Source: Methylophaga sp.
GTDB taxonomy: Bacteria; Pseudomonadota; Gammaproteobacteria; Nitrosococcales; Methylophagaceae
Reading direction: 5' to 3'
Assembly (NCBI GenBank): GCA_002733715.2
Contig: NVWQ02000010.1
Coordinates: 96,049-160,048, forward strand
Length of the DNA: 64,000 nucleotides
How positions within the stretch are numbered: position 1 is the first letter of the stretch; every line of letters begins with the position of its first letter. This document shows positions 18,041 through 29,371 of this stretch, one piece after another. The position numbers and the translations under genes are program-made. The notes beneath the pieces are model-generated. The model had not been told where the DNA came from. It made no database searches and saw nothing but the letters and a program-made list of their open reading frames with translations.

Positions 18041-19078
18041 GTGGAATATAACGAATATCAAGATCAAGCAGCAGAGTATATGCGTTTAGCATTGCCGCTT
18101 ATGAAAAAACACGGTATTGCAATGACGCCTGCAAATTATGCGGTGTGGTATGAATATGTTGCTGGTAATAATGAAGCATTAAAACATGCTGTTGATGCTA
18201 ATGTGGATGATAATGAGCGCCTTTCTGAAAAACAAAGCAGTGAGTTATACCAAAAATTCTTTGATCGCGAAAAGGATCAAGCTGCATTACTAGAAATGCG
18301 CCAAGATTTAAGGCGCGTATTAGCAGAAGTCCTTACTTTTGTTTCCACCGGAGTGACGTCATCTAAATCAACAGCATCTAACCTAACGGATATTATTGAT
18401 AAATTTCATCCAAATATGAAGCAAGAAGAAGTAAGGGATGTTATTGATGATGTATTGTCAGAAACACGTTTAGCTGTATCTACAAGCGAGTTACTATCAG
18501 AACGTTTAAATACCACAATGGCTGAAATGCATGATTTGAAAAAGGATCTTGATGCTGCTAGACGCGAAGCAAAAATAGATACATTAACAAAGCTAGCCAA
18601 TCGAAAAGCACTGGACGACGTGCTAGAAAAAGCAACACGAGATGCCGATAGTAATAATGTGGAGCTCTGTCTCATTTTCTCTGACTTGGATCTTTTTAAG
18701 AAAGTCAATGATAAACACGGCCACTTAGTGGGTGATCAGGTATTAAGGGTTGTTGCCAATACACTAAAAGGGGCAGTAAAAGGTAAAGATCTAGTTGCAC
18801 GATATGGCGGTGAAGAATTTGCCATCGTTGTGCTGAATACCAGCCTTGATAATGTTAAACGTTTAGCTGAAAATATACGGGCTGAAATTGCTGCAAAACG
18901 GATGCAACGCAAAGATACGCGAGAATCATTAGGCACGATCACCATGTCATTCGGTGTTGCTCGCTATTTTCCTTCAGAGGGTGTTGATAGCTTTCTGCAG
19001 CGTGCTGACCGTGCATTGTATATGGCTAAACGTAAAGGCAGAAATGCAGTAGTGGAAGCACTTCCACCTACCATATAA
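18041..19078 (+). CDS. GGDEF-domain diguanylate cyclase
   Basis: Makes the second messenger c-di-GMP. The 345-residue protein starts with GTG at 18041. An N-terminal helical, apparently cytoplasmic region (residues 1-175) ends in a coiled-coil-like stretch. The catalytic GGDEF domain (about 178-340) has an intact GGEEF at 256-260, so activity is expected. The usual inhibitory-site motif RxxD is KGKD at 247-250, with Lys in place of Arg, so product feedback inhibition may be weakened. No transmembrane segment is seen. The input signal is unknown. Confidence 0.93.
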   Translation: MEYNEYQDQAAEYMRLALPLMKKHGIAMTPANYAVWYEYVAGNNEALKHAVDANVDDNERLSEKQSSELYQKFFDREKDQAALLEMRQDLRRVLAEVLTFVSTGVTSSKSTASNLTDIIDKFHPNMKQEEVRDVIDDVLSETRLAVSTSELLSERLNTTMAEMHDLKKDLDAARREAKIDTLTKLANRKALDDVLEKATRDADSNNVELCLIFSDLDLFKKVNDKHGHLVGDQVLRVVANTLKGAVKGKDLVARYGGEEFAIVVLNTSLDNVKRLAENIRAEIAAKRMQRKDTRESLGTITMSFGVARYFPSEGVDSFLQRADRALYMAKRKGRNAVVEALPPTI

Positions 19079-19079
19079 G

Positions 19080-19682
19080 CTAGAAATTATCAGTTAGAAA
19101 TACTTCATCTAGGGCCAGTTGACCTCCACGCGGCCGAGCATCTTCAGTTCTTTTCCCGATAGTGATCATCATGGTGATGATGTGGTCATGTGGCAGATTG
19201 ATTATTTTAGCCACTTTATCAAAATCAAAACCATCCATAGGGCAACTGTCGTAACCTAACTCTTTAGCCATTAGCATAATGCTTATTGCAGCAATGCTGG
19301 ATGAACGGAAACATTCATCACGCTGGGCTTGATGGTGGTTTGTGTAATAGTCTGCAATGGCTGGTAATAAGAAACCTTGAACTTCTTCTGGAGCATTCTG
19401 CCAATAGCGTTCTGGTTGCTTTTCCCAAGCATTAAGATCAGCACATAAAATTAAAAGAAGTGAAGCTTCAGTAACTTGAACTTGCCCCCAGCTAGCATCT
19501 TGAACTTGTTGTCTTTTGTCTTTGTCTTGCACCTGCACAAAACGCCAATGTTGAATATTAAAAGCTGTCGGTGACAAAATAGCATATTTCATTAGCTCAT
19601 TAATTTCTGCCTCTGTCATTACATGTTCGGGGTCGAAATGTTTAACAGAGCGACGTTCAACAATAGCTTGTTTTAAATTCAT
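19080..19682 (-). CDS. Nitroreductase-family FMN oxidoreductase
   Basis: A 200-residue protein with the nitroreductase fold. The FMN-binding start is RRSVKHFDPEHVM (about residues 11-23). It also has LSPTAFNIQHWRF (about 35-47) and the C-terminal GYDSCPMDGFD (about 145-155) and IGKR segments. Such enzymes reduce quinones, nitro compounds or related electrophiles with NAD(P)H; the natural substrate cannot be told. It is the last gene of the minus-strand run that starts with purB, 36 bases after the secretin-like gene, and its stop meets the end of the diguanylate cyclase gene. Confidence 0.9.
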   Translation of the reverse strand: MNLKQAIVERRSVKHFDPEHVMTEAEINELMKYAILSPTAFNIQHWRFVQVQDKDKRQQVQDASWGQVQVTEASLLLILCADLNAWEKQPERYWQNAPEEVQGFLLPAIADYYTNHHQAQRDECFRSSSIAAISIMLMAKELGYDSCPMDGFDFDKVAKIINLPHDHIITMMITIGKRTEDARPRGGQLALDEVFLTDNF

Positions 19683-19718
19683 AAAATCTCTTAAAAAATA
19701 GGGTGTGATGTGTGTGCG

Positions 19719-20519
19719 TTATAGCAGTTGTTCTACTTTAATGTAGATGTTTTGTTGGTGTTGCTCATGGCTATGGTAACTTGTTGTTCCATATTGATCG
19801 ATGTTTTTTCCATTACTGGTTTCGCCGAGTAAAATCCACACGCCTTCTGCACCAGAAATACTACTTACAATATTGCTTCTTTCAACAATACCTGTTTGTG
19901 GTGAAAAATGACCGAATAGAGGATGAATATCAACGGTAACTTGATGATTAGGTAACACGCGAGCAACAGCTTTAAATCCATTGTTTATATTAATGTAGTG
20001 AGTGGTATTTTGAACTGCCAAGTCACCACTTGAGCTTAATATTAAATATTGTTCTTGTTGTGGAATATCTTCGCCCATCATGATTGAAATAGGTGTGTTA
20101 GCAATACCTTGCGCCTGAAAATATTGGTCTTTATTTCTTGAGTTTTTTGTCGACCATTTGCTTACTGATACGCCTGCCGCAACATCACCATCTATTACAG
20201 CAACATGCCCTGACACATGTTGTCCATCCTGATTAGTCAGAAGTTGATCTGTTCTTACGACTGTAATTTTTAGCCGTTGTATGGGGGTATCAAGTTGGCT
20301 GATCAACTGTTTGATTTGTTTAATTGTTTTGCTATCAGCTTGCAGAATAATAAAGTCATTAAATGCACGTGCTGTGGCTTGTTTAGGTAAGAAGGCTTGA
20401 ACCTCAGGTAACACTTCACTCGCTAAACGGTGATTTAGCTGAATAGTTTCAATTCTAGTTTCTGCTGATACTAGACCACTGAAAAAACTGAACAAGATAA
20501 AGAATATTATTTTTTTCAT
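19719..20519 (-). CDS. Secretin N-domain (NolW-like) periplasmic protein
   Basis: A 266-residue protein with a cleavable signal peptide (residues 1-19, ending SA-ET). A short secretin N-domain-like module follows at about 20-90, with the typical pattern IETIQLNHRLASEVLPEVQ and later LISQLDTPIQ. It lacks a secretin pore domain, so it is not a full outer-membrane channel. The rest (about 95-266) is not recognised. It overlaps the upstream DUF7931 gene by four bases and belongs to the purB operon. It could be a scaffold or pilotin-like factor; this is a guess. Confidence 0.7.
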   Translation of the reverse strand: MKKIIFFILFSFFSGLVSAETRIETIQLNHRLASEVLPEVQAFLPKQATARAFNDFIILQADSKTIKQIKQLISQLDTPIQRLKITVVRTDQLLTNQDGQHVSGHVAVIDGDVAAGVSVSKWSTKNSRNKDQYFQAQGIANTPISIMMGEDIPQQEQYLILSSSGDLAVQNTTHYININNGFKAVARVLPNHQVTVDIHPLFGHFSPQTGIVERSNIVSSISGAEGVWILLGETSNGKNIDQYGTTSYHSHEQHQQNIYIKVEQLL

Positions 20520-21022
20520 ATTGTTAGCCGCCTTACGCCTCTATCTGCTTTGCTATGATTCCATAGATCATTAAATTGAGTGTAGAGTTCACGCACTTCT
20601 AATCTATCATAGTGATTGGCATAACCATCATATTGAGTAGAACGCGGGCAGGTTAAATACGCAAAATCATCAACTAATAATAAGGTGTGTTGAATAGTTT
20701 GCTCTTGCTTTTCTGGGTTACGAATATGAATATTGCTTGATAGTTGTTGAGCGAGGGTTATCAGTCGGTGACCTTGTTGCATATTAGATTTAGTGCTTTG
20801 GGCAATAATTTGTATTTCTGAACGCGGGCTTCGTCGAGCTAATCGACTTGCACATTCGATAAATTCGGAGTTATCAAAAAGAACGTGGTCGATATTTCGG
20901 CCTAATATACACATACGATGTTTAGCTTGCTGTGCTAATTCAATAACAAGTGAAATAGCTTCATCTCGACCATCAAAGCGAATACGTTCGGATTTGTGAT
21001 TATTATTAGGGAAGTTTTCCAT
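20516..21022 (-). CDS. Phospholipase-D-like DUF7931 family protein
   Basis: A 168-residue soluble protein without signal peptide. The pattern of an N-terminal region where bases of alpha/beta repeats alternate (ISLVIELAQQAKHRMCILGRN, then IQIIAQS, then TLLLVDDFAYL) resembles a single phospholipase-D-like fold, but no HKD catalytic motif is visible. I recognise it as the type of conserved hypothetical now called DUF7931. It starts 11 bases after purB and overlaps the secretin-like gene by four bases. The function is unknown. Confidence 0.65.
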   Translation of the reverse strand: MENFPNNNHKSERIRFDGRDEAISLVIELAQQAKHRMCILGRNIDHVLFDNSEFIECASRLARRSPRSEIQIIAQSTKSNMQQGHRLITLAQQLSSNIHIRNPEKQEQTIQHTLLLVDDFAYLTCPRSTQYDGYANHYDRLEVRELYTQFNDLWNHSKADRGVRRLTI

Positions 21023-21033
21023 AACAAATATTG

Positions 21034-22434
<1,401 letters not shown>

Positions 22435-22519
22435 TTAAAGAAATTATATCAGATCTCAGGTTCTATTCGGAGAGCATGTTAAAATGCTCTATTCAAAGAT
22501 TGAAACTGGAGAATACTGC

Positions 22520-25042
22520 GTGCTGAATGATTATCAAAACCATGTCGAAGAGCGAGCTAAAGACGGATTGCCACCTTTGCCCTTAGATGCCGAGCAGGTG
22601 TCATCTTTAGTTGCGTTACTTAAAACAGAACCGACTGAGCAATTATTAGCATTACTGATTGATCGGGTGCCACCGGGTGTGGACCAAGCGGCGTATGTTA
22701 AGGCCGGATTTTTAGCTGACGTGGCTAAAGGTGAGGCATCGTGTGCGTTAATTGATGCGGTTAAAGCAACCGAATTATTAGGCACAATGCGGGGTGGTTA
22801 CAATATTCAGCCATTGATCGATTTATTAGATAATGATGACACAGCTGCAACAGCAGAAGCGGCTTTATCACATACTTTACTTGTTTATGATGCCTATCAT
22901 GATGTGGTTGAGAAATCAGCAACGAATGACTATGCAAAACGGGTTGTTCAGTCGTGGGCTGATGCCGATTGGTTTACAGCAAAACCTGCATTACCAGAAA
23001 GCATGACATTAACCGTGTTCAAAGTAGCCGGCGAAACTAATACGGATGATTTGTCGCCGGCGACTGAAGCATGGAGTCGTCCTGATATTCCATTACATGC
23101 AAAAGCGATGTTAATTAACACGATGGACACGCCTTTAGATGATATCGCCGAGTTAAAGAAAAAAGGTCATCCATTAGTCTATGTAGGTGATGTGGTAGGT
23201 ACTGGATCTTCACGTAAATCAGCTATTAACTCTGTGCTGTGGCACATGGGTGATGATATTCCATTTGTGCCGAATAAACGCCAAGGTGGTGTGGTGTTAG
23301 GTGGTAATATCGCGCCAATTTTTTATAACACGGCCGAAGATTCGGGTGCATTGCCGATTGAGTGTGATGTATCTAACTTGAATACAGGCGATGTGATTAC
23401 GATTTACCCTTTTGACGGTAAAATTACTAATGAAGCGGGCGACACCATTTCTACATTTGAAATGCGCCCAACAACATTAGTGGATGAAGTGCGTGCCGGC
23501 GGCCGTATTCCACTGATTATTGGTCGTGGATTAACGGATAAAGCTCGTGAAACATTGGGTTTAGAGCCCTCTGATGTATTTTTGCGTCCTATTGCCCCGG
23601 CTGATACGGGTAAAGGTTTTACTTTAGCTCAGAAAATGGTGGGTAAAGCCTGTGGTGTTGAAGCCGTTCGTCCCGGTACTTATTGTGAACCTAAAGTAAC
23701 GACAGTGGGCTCTCAAGATACAACAGGTGCGATGACCCGTGATGAGCTAAAAGAGTTAGCTTGTTTAGGGTTCTCTGCTGATTTAGTAATGCAATCTTTC
23801 TGTCATACCGCAGCCTATCCAAAACCTGTCGATATTACTTTGCAACATACATTGCCTGACTTTATTAGCACACGTGCAGGTGTGTCATTACGCCCGGGTG
23901 ATGGTGTTATCCATTCATGGTTAAACCGCATGGTGTTGCCTGATACTGTAGGCACCGGTGGTGATTCTCATACCCGCTTCCCGATTGGTATTAGTTTCCC
24001 TGCGGGCTCTGGATTAGTGGCCTTTGCTGCTGCATTAGGTGTGATGCCTCTAGATATGCCCGAGTCAGTGTTGGTGCGTTTTAAGGGTGAGATGCAACCG
24101 GGTATCACCTTGCGTGACTTAGTTAATGCTATTCCTTATGTAGCTATCCAAAAAGGCTTGTTAACGATTGAGAAAAAGGGCAAGAAAAACGTCTTTAATG
24201 GTCGAGTATTAGAAATTGAAGGCTTGCCTAATTTGAAGGTAGAACAAGCATTTGAATTATCCGATGCATCAGCTGAGCGATCAGCTAACGGTTGCACCGT
24301 ACATTTGAATAAAGAACCGATTATTGAATTCCTAAATTCGAATATTTCATTATTGGGCTGGATGATTGATGAAGGTTATGAGGATAAACGTACACTACAG
24401 CGCCGAATTGATAGTATGAAAGCGTGGTTGGCCGATCCACAATTAATGGAACGGGATGCCGATGCTGAATATGCTGAAATTATTGAAATTGATTTAGCAG
24501 ATATTACTGAGCCATTATTAGCCTGCCCGAATGATCCTGATGATATTAAACCATTATCAGAACTAGCAGGTGTTGAAATTAATGAAGTGTTTATTGGGTC
24601 ATGTATGACTAATATCGGTCATTATCGTGCAGCAGGTAAAGTGCTTGAAAATATGGGTAACTTACCGACTAAGTTGTGGATTGCACCACCGACTAAGATG
24701 GATCAACATCAATTACAAGAAGAAGGTATTTATAGTATTTTTGGAAGGGTAGGGGCACGAACAGAAACACCGGGTTGTTCATTATGTATGGGTAACCAAG
24801 CGCGTGTTGCTGATAATGCCACAGTGGTGTCGACATCGACTCGTAACTTCCCCAACCGTCTAGGTAATGGTGCTGATGTTTATTTGTCATCAGCTGAACT
24901 TGCGGCTGTTGTCGCTAGTATGGGGCGTTTGCCAACCGTTGCGGAATACCAAGAAAAAGTAGCCGGTATTGAGCCAATGTCCGATGAGATTTATCGATAT
25001 TTAAACTTTAATGAAATGGCAGAGTACAACGCTTCTTTGTAA
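22520..25042 (+). CDS. acnB: Aconitate hydratase B
   Basis: Main TCA-cycle aconitase with a [4Fe-4S] cluster; it also acts on 2-methylisocitrate in the family. GTG at 22520 is preferred over the upstream ATG at 22484. It follows a GGAGAA ribosome-binding site at the right distance and gives [16 protein letters not shown], matching the usual AcnB start. The 840-residue protein has the AcnB-type order with the swivel domain early. Cluster motifs are [34 protein letters not shown] and [11 protein letters not shown]. Confidence 0.97.
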   Translation: MLNDYQNHVEERAKDGLPPLPLDAEQVSSLVALLKTEPTEQLLALLIDRVPPGVDQAAYVKAGFLADVAKGEASCALIDAVKATELLGTMRGGYNIQPLIDLLDNDDTAATAEAALSHTLLVYDAYHDVVEKSATNDYAKRVVQSWADADWFTAKPALPESMTLTVFKVAGETNTDDLSPATEAWSRPDIPLHAKAMLINTMDTPLDDIAELKKKGHPLVYVGDVVGTGSSRKSAINSVLWHMGDDIPFVPNKRQGGVVLGGNIAPIFYNTAEDSGALPIECDVSNLNTGDVITIYPFDGKITNEAGDTISTFEMRPTTLVDEVRAGGRIPLIIGRGLTDKARETLGLEPSDVFLRPIAPADTGKGFTLAQKMVGKACGVEAVRPGTYCEPKVTTVGSQDTTGAMTRDELKELACLGFSADLVMQSFCHTAAYPKPVDITLQHTLPDFISTRAGVSLRPGDGVIHSWLNRMVLPDTVGTGGDSHTRFPIGISFPAGSGLVAFAAALGVMPLDMPESVLVRFKGEMQPGITLRDLVNAIPYVAIQKGLLTIEKKGKKNVFNGRVLEIEGLPNLKVEQAFELSDASAERSANGCTVHLNKEPIIEFLNSNISLLGWMIDEGYEDKRTLQRRIDSMKAWLADPQLMERDADAEYAEIIEIDLADITEPLLACPNDPDDIKPLSELAGVEINEVFIGSCMTNIGHYRAAGKVLENMGNLPTKLWIAPPTKMDQHQLQEEGIYSIFGRVGARTETPGCSLCMGNQARVADNATVVSTSTRNFPNRLGNGADVYLSSAELAAVVASMGRLPTVAEYQEKVAGIEPMSDEIYRYLNFNEMAEYNASL

Positions 25043-25078
25043 TTGAATAGTAAAGTTATAAAGTAATTTGGGTATATA

Positions 25079-25157
25079 ACGTCACTCCCGCATGTTTTTA
25101 GCGGGAGTCTTGTCAATACACAGATTCCGGCTAAAGGCCTGCCGGGATGACGACGGT
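25079..25157. repeat. Palindromic interspersed repeat after acnB
   Basis: Contains the exact stem ACTCCCGC/GCGGGAGT with a short A/T loop, followed by a second half reading CCGGGATGACG. It is the same general kind of 'GTCAT-CCCGC' palindrome as the better copy at 44381-44458. It may serve as the acnB transcript end, although there is no T-run. Confidence 0.6.
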
Positions 25158-25210
25158 ATAATTCTGTATACTTTATTTTACTTGGGTTTATAAGGCTATT
25201 TTCAATATTG

Positions 25211-25717
25211 TTACTCGGCTTCTGAACCTAACGCTAAAGCTGATTTTTTAGGAAACTCACCCCGCTTAGCACGTGCGGAGGATACGGTAGATAGCACAAA
25301 CAAAGCAAAAACGATAAATATTAAAGGTATAACTGCAATCCAGCTAAATACTGCTAACAAAGTATCGAACATATTGGGATCGGCTTGTGACGAAGCAACG
25401 AACCAACCTAGCAGAAATATACCCGCAGAGATTGCATAACCCATCAGCAAAAATTTACTGCGTGTCCATGCTTGTTGCCAATGTGCCTTTATCAAAGCAG
25501 TATCTTTTGAACCGGCACAACAGGTGATGCGGGCTTTTTTTACTATCCACAATAACGCTAAGATAGAACCGCCAAGTGATGCCGCAAGGATGATATAGAT
25601 ATAGTCACTACTTAATGCTACAAGTGGTACTAATAAATGAAAAACAGATAAGTTTGTCATCAAAAACTCGTGTGGATAAGCGGCGCATTGATTTTCATAT
25701 TCCATTGTATTTTCCAT
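25211..25717 (-). CDS. Inner-membrane protein of unknown function
   Basis: A 168-residue protein with about four hydrophobic segments (residues 24-42, 44-60, 90-108 and 118-146). A cytoplasmic-looking loop between the second and third contains CCAGS, and the tail is charged. No family was recognised. Several ATG codons lie near the 5' end (residues 1, 5 and 20), so the start is uncertain. It stands alone between acnB and a small membrane gene on the other strand. Confidence 0.6.
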   Translation of the reverse strand: MENTMEYENQCAAYPHEFLMTNLSVFHLLVPLVALSSDYIYIILAASLGGSILALLWIVKKARITCCAGSKDTALIKAHWQQAWTRSKFLLMGYAISAGIFLLGWFVASSQADPNMFDTLLAVFSWIAVIPLIFIVFALFVLSTVSSARAKRGEFPKKSALALGSEAE

Positions 25718-25795
25718 ATTTAAATCGATTGAAGCTAAGATTTATTTCAATAGTATAATAGATCAATTACCTGTTCAGCTGGAAAACTAACTATT

Positions 25796-26005
25796 GTGAG
25801 TCAATTAATTGCGCTCGGCTTTAATATCTTTGTGATTTACCTATTTGTTAGTGTCTATTTTTTAGTGCTGAAAAAACAAGGTAAGGCTTATCAGTTTTTT
25901 AGAAAACATTCTAGATTATTCACGCTGTTTCTTTTTTCCCTGCCTTTTGTTTTTCTGAAATGTTCGTTTTCAATAATATCCATTATTAAATCATTAATGT
26001 CATGA
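25796..26005 (+). CDS. Small hydrophobic protein upstream of fetB
   Basis: A 69-residue, very hydrophobic protein with two predicted membrane helices (about residues 6-25 and 41-60), opening with GTG. Its stop overlaps the fetB start by four bases (ATGA), which favours real, coupled translation. No family was recognised. It may be a membrane partner of the permease, or merely an upstream gene. Confidence 0.55.
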   Translation: MSQLIALGFNIFVIYLFVSVYFLVLKKQGKAYQFFRKHSRLFTLFLFSLPFVFLKCSFSIISIIKSLMS

Positions 26006-26718
26006 ATGAATCACTTCAAATTATCTCCCCTTTAAATTTAGCGGTAGCTTTTATTCCCGTTTTGATTGTATTAGTGATTTTGTATCGCTGGTCATTAGAT
26101 GTAGCTAATGCTGTTTATTCGGTTATTCGAATGTTAGTTCAGCTTTTGCTTGTCGGTTATATTTTGACCACAATATTTGCAGCAGAAAGTGCGTGGCTAG
26201 TGATGGTTGCGATGCTTATTATGGTCATAGCGGCCAGTTGGATAGCGCTAGGCACGGTCAGAACGAAACAACGCGCATTATTTCGCCATGCGTTTGTTGC
26301 CATTTTAGTGGGTGGTGGCACAACGCTTATATTAGTCACGCAAGGCGTTGTTAACCTCGACCCATGGTTTGAACCGAAATACATGATTCCATTAGCAGGG
26401 ATGATTTTTGCCAATTCAATGAATAGTGTGAGTTTGGCTGCTGAGCGGCTAGAGGCTGAGTTACAACGTGATGTTGAATACACAAAAGCACGAATCATTG
26501 CGTTCAATGCAGCATTTATTCCTGTAGTAAATTCTTTGTTTGCGGTGGGTTTAGTGGCTCTACCTGGGATGATGACAGGGCAAATATTATCTGGTGTTTC
26601 ACCAGTGGTAGCCGCCCATTATCAAATAGTGGTGATGTGTATGATCTTTGGTTCTACTGGTTTATCGACAGCCTATTTTTTGGTTTTGTCTAAGTCGGTA
26701 TTCATAAAAACAGCTTAG
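26002..26718 (+). CDS. fetB: FetB-like (UPF0014/YbbM) ABC transporter permease
   Basis: A 238-residue polytopic membrane protein with the UPF0014 landmarks: SVIRMLVQLLLVGYIL (about residues 41-56), IPLAGMIFANSMNSVSLAAERL (about 130-151) and ALPGMMTGQILSGVSP (about 191-206). In E. coli FetA (ATPase) and FetB export iron and help resist oxidative stress. The FetA ATPase is not adjacent here, so the partner must be elsewhere or the small upstream gene has replaced it in the operon. The gene name is by family. Confidence 0.85.
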   Translation: MNESLQIISPLNLAVAFIPVLIVLVILYRWSLDVANAVYSVIRMLVQLLLVGYILTTIFAAESAWLVMVAMLIMVIAASWIALGTVRTKQRALFRHAFVAILVGGGTTLILVTQGVVNLDPWFEPKYMIPLAGMIFANSMNSVSLAAERLEAELQRDVEYTKARIIAFNAAFIPVVNSLFAVGLVALPGMMTGQILSGVSPVVAAHYQIVVMCMIFGSTGLSTAYFLVLSKSVFIKTA

Positions 26719-26793
26719 ATTGATAAAGACCTTTCTATTCAATATTAGGGTATGCTAATATAAGTTCATTACATTTACTTCAAGGTTAATCAG

Positions 26794-27273
26794 ATGAAAA
26801 GATACATAGCTCTACTATCAACGTTTTTACTATCAACCAGTGCCGTTACTGCAGAAGAAATGACGGATCATCGCCAGTTAGTTGAAATGCCACCGCAGAT
26901 GCAGCAAATGTTTCTAAAGAATATGCGTGGACATATGGAAGCATTAGATCAGATCATTGCAGCACTAGCTGAGAATGATTTAAATGCTGCTGCAGATATT
27001 GCTGAAACAACAGTGGGTTCGGCTCAAGGCAAGAAAAGACAATGTGATGAAAATAAACCTTCTCAACACAAGCAAACTGAACATAAGAAAAAAGCATTTG
27101 GTCAATTTATACCGCCTGCAATGAAGGCAATGGGAAGGCAATTACATATTTCTGCAAATGAGTTTGCTGTTGTCGCTCGACAGGGGGATATGGGTGAAGC
27201 TTATAAATCATTAAGCCAAATTAGCTCAATGTGTGTTGCATGCCATCAATCATTTCAAGTGAAATCAAAATAA
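26794..27273 (+). CDS. Periplasmic c-type cytochrome, cytochrome c' / c556-like
   Basis: A 159-residue protein with a signal peptide (residues 1-20, ending TA-EE) and a helical body. A single heme-binding CVACHQ sits close to the C-terminus, the arrangement of four-helix-bundle cytochromes such as c' and c556. It would be in the periplasm and carry one covalent heme. Its electron partners are not evident from the neighbours. Met residues near the mature N-terminus (MPPQMQQM) could supply an axial ligand; this is inference. Confidence 0.8.
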   Translation: MKRYIALLSTFLLSTSAVTAEEMTDHRQLVEMPPQMQQMFLKNMRGHMEALDQIIAALAENDLNAAADIAETTVGSAQGKKRQCDENKPSQHKQTEHKKKAFGQFIPPAMKAMGRQLHISANEFAVVARQGDMGEAYKSLSQISSMCVACHQSFQVKSK

Positions 27274-27377
27274 GATTTTAGAATTCTGGTTGTAGCTGCA
27301 AACTATGTAAAAAGATCAGGTAGCATTTCGTTTCTGCTATTATATTTGTCACTATAGATAAATAGAGATAGTCCTAA

Positions 27378-28124
27378 ATGAGTGATTCACCGAATAAACA
27401 AAGCCGTGGTATTTATTTATTACCTAATTTATTTACAACGGCTGGCTTATTTGCAGGGTTTTATGCCATTGTTGCAGCGATTAGAGGTGATTTTGAATCA
27501 GCAGCCATTGCGATATTTGTAGCGATGGTGATGGATGGTTTAGATGGCCGTATTGCGCGCATGACTAATACGCAAAGTGACTTTGGTGCCGAATATGATA
27601 GCTTGGCAGATATGGTTTCTTTCGGGCTAGCTCCCGCATTGGTTGTTTATCAATGGGCATTATTAGGCACAGGAAAGTTTGGTTGGATGGTGGCATTTGT
27701 TTATGCTGCCTGTGGCGCGTTGCGATTAGCTCGCTTTAACACTCAAATTGGCGTTGAAGATAAGCGCTATTTTCAAGGCTTACCTAGCCCTGCCGCCGCA
27801 GCTTGTTTAGCCGGTTTTGTGTGGGCGGGCACTAGCAATGGTTTTGAAGCCTCTCTTATCACCGGCATTGCTTTACCATTAACATTTTTTTGCGGGATCT
27901 TAATGGTTAGCACAGTGCGTTATTATAGTTTTAAAGAGCTTGATCTTCATGGTAAAGTTCCTTTTGTTGTGATGTTGGTGCTTGTTTTAATCTTTGCACT
28001 TATTGCCAGTGACCCTCCGATTGTCTTGTTTGGAGGTTTCATAATATATGCTTTATCCGGACCTATTTTTACCTTAATAAAAATACGCCAACATCGTTTG
28101 AACCGAGAAGAACAAGATAAATAA
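27378..28124 (+). CDS. pssA: CDP-diacylglycerol-serine O-phosphatidyltransferase
   Basis: Makes phosphatidylserine, the precursor of phosphatidylethanolamine, at the inner membrane. The 248-residue multi-spanning protein carries the CDP-alcohol phosphotransferase motif DG-x2-AR-x8-G-x3-D-x3-D at about residues 55-78 (DGRIARMTNT... FGAEYDSLAD). It is the integral-membrane type of PssA rather than the soluble enterobacterial enzyme. A membrane/TPR gene follows 11 bases later. Confidence 0.93.
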   Translation: MSDSPNKQSRGIYLLPNLFTTAGLFAGFYAIVAAIRGDFESAAIAIFVAMVMDGLDGRIARMTNTQSDFGAEYDSLADMVSFGLAPALVVYQWALLGTGKFGWMVAFVYAACGALRLARFNTQIGVEDKRYFQGLPSPAAAACLAGFVWAGTSNGFEASLITGIALPLTFFCGILMVSTVRYYSFKELDLHGKVPFVVMLVLVLIFALIASDPPIVLFGGFIIYALSGPIFTLIKIRQHRLNREEQDK

Positions 28125-28135
28125 AAGGAATTTTG

Positions 28136-29365
28136 ATGGCTCATTCGAATAATGATATCCGACCATTTTGGGATGTTATTCCTCAGTTTTTCCTTATTCC
28201 ATTCAAAGGCGCGGGAATCCTTGCTTTATTTTTGTTCACATCATTAGCAACATTCTTTCCTCATCTACTTGTCCTTATTGCTGTTTTCTTTGTCGTTATT
28301 AAATATGGTATGGAAATATTACAAAATACAGCTGAAGGCAGGCTGAAAGCGCCTGAGCTGACCTTTAGAGTGTTGAATGAGAATTATGAACTGCCTTTTA
28401 AGCAGCTTTTTTTATTTTTATTACCCGTATTGTTAATGGCTCAGTCAACTGGTTTTATGGCCTTTATTGTCATAAGTAATATTATTTTATTTTATTTATT
28501 TGTCTTGCCAGCAAGTGTTATGACGCTTGCCTATACACACAGTTTTTTTTCTGCAATTAATCCATTTGTTTTAATTAGTTTGATTGGCCGAATAGGCTGG
28601 TCATATGGCATTCTTTACGTATTTTTATTGTTCCTCAATGGGGGTGCTTCAGCCGCCTATTATTTTTTGGTAGGTGATAGCCTCGATGCTTCTATTTTCT
28701 TGGCATTGTTTTTTCAGGTTTATTTTGCATGGGTGATGTATGCCATGATGGGCTATGTTTTATATCAGTATCATGAAGATATTGGATATGAATTACCCGA
28801 AGATAGTATCGAGAATGAAGAGGATTCCACCATTTTAGCTAGCTTTCATCATTTAGTTGAAACTGAAAATTACACGGCAGCACAAGATGAATTAAGAGAA
28901 ATTGTTTTACGTGATCCTGATAATTTAGATTTAAGAATGAAGTTCCATAAGATCGTTAAAATGGCGGGGGATAACAAACAATTAGCAATGCATGGTACAG
29001 GCTTAATAAAACGATTATTAGCAAAGAGAAAATGGGTTGATGCTGTTAATGTTTACTTAGACTGTGTAAAAGTAGAGCCGGACTTCAGGCCTGAAAGTGA
29101 TATCCATTATTTACCCTTGGCTGAAGAAATGCGGAGGATGAGGCTTTATAAACAAGCTATTAAATTAAGTAATGGTTTTCATCAACGCTATCCAAAGAGT
29201 AAGCAAATTCCTTATTTATATTTGTTAGTTACAAAAATATTCATTGAAGATTTATCGCTTGATGAAAAAGCTAAGCCGATACTTTCATTACTTCAAAATA
29301 AATATAGTGAGCATGAAATAGCACTTGAAGTTAAACGATATAACACTTTTTTAACAAAGGTATAG
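28136..29365 (+). CDS. Membrane protein with C-terminal TPR-like repeats
   Basis: A 409-residue protein. The N-terminal half has about five hydrophobic segments (roughly residues 18-55, 90-128, 133-155 and 165-215). The C-terminal half (about 235-405) is soluble and helical with a TPR-like pattern (ENYTAAQDELREIVLRDPDNLDLR). ATG at 28136 follows AAGGAA; a TTG three bases earlier is less likely. No named family was recognised. It lies just after pssA and converges with a rhomboid protease whose C-terminal part is also helical-repeat-like, so a shared envelope role is possible but not shown. Confidence 0.7.
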   Translation: MAHSNNDIRPFWDVIPQFFLIPFKGAGILALFLFTSLATFFPHLLVLIAVFFVVIKYGMEILQNTAEGRLKAPELTFRVLNENYELPFKQLFLFLLPVLLMAQSTGFMAFIVISNIILFYLFVLPASVMTLAYTHSFFSAINPFVLISLIGRIGWSYGILYVFLLFLNGGASAAYYFLVGDSLDASIFLALFFQVYFAWVMYAMMGYVLYQYHEDIGYELPEDSIENEEDSTILASFHHLVETENYTAAQDELREIVLRDPDNLDLRMKFHKIVKMAGDNKQLAMHGTGLIKRLLAKRKWVDAVNVYLDCVKVEPDFRPESDIHYLPLAEEMRRMRLYKQAIKLSNGFHQRYPKSKQIPYLYLLVTKIFIEDLSLDEKAKPILSLLQNKYSEHEIALEVKRYNTFLTKV

Positions 29366-29371
29366 TTAGTT

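Noticed and set aside
22484..22519. An ATG start for acnB upstream of GTG 22520
   Set aside because: The GTG follows a better ribosome-binding site and starts exactly where AcnB homology begins.
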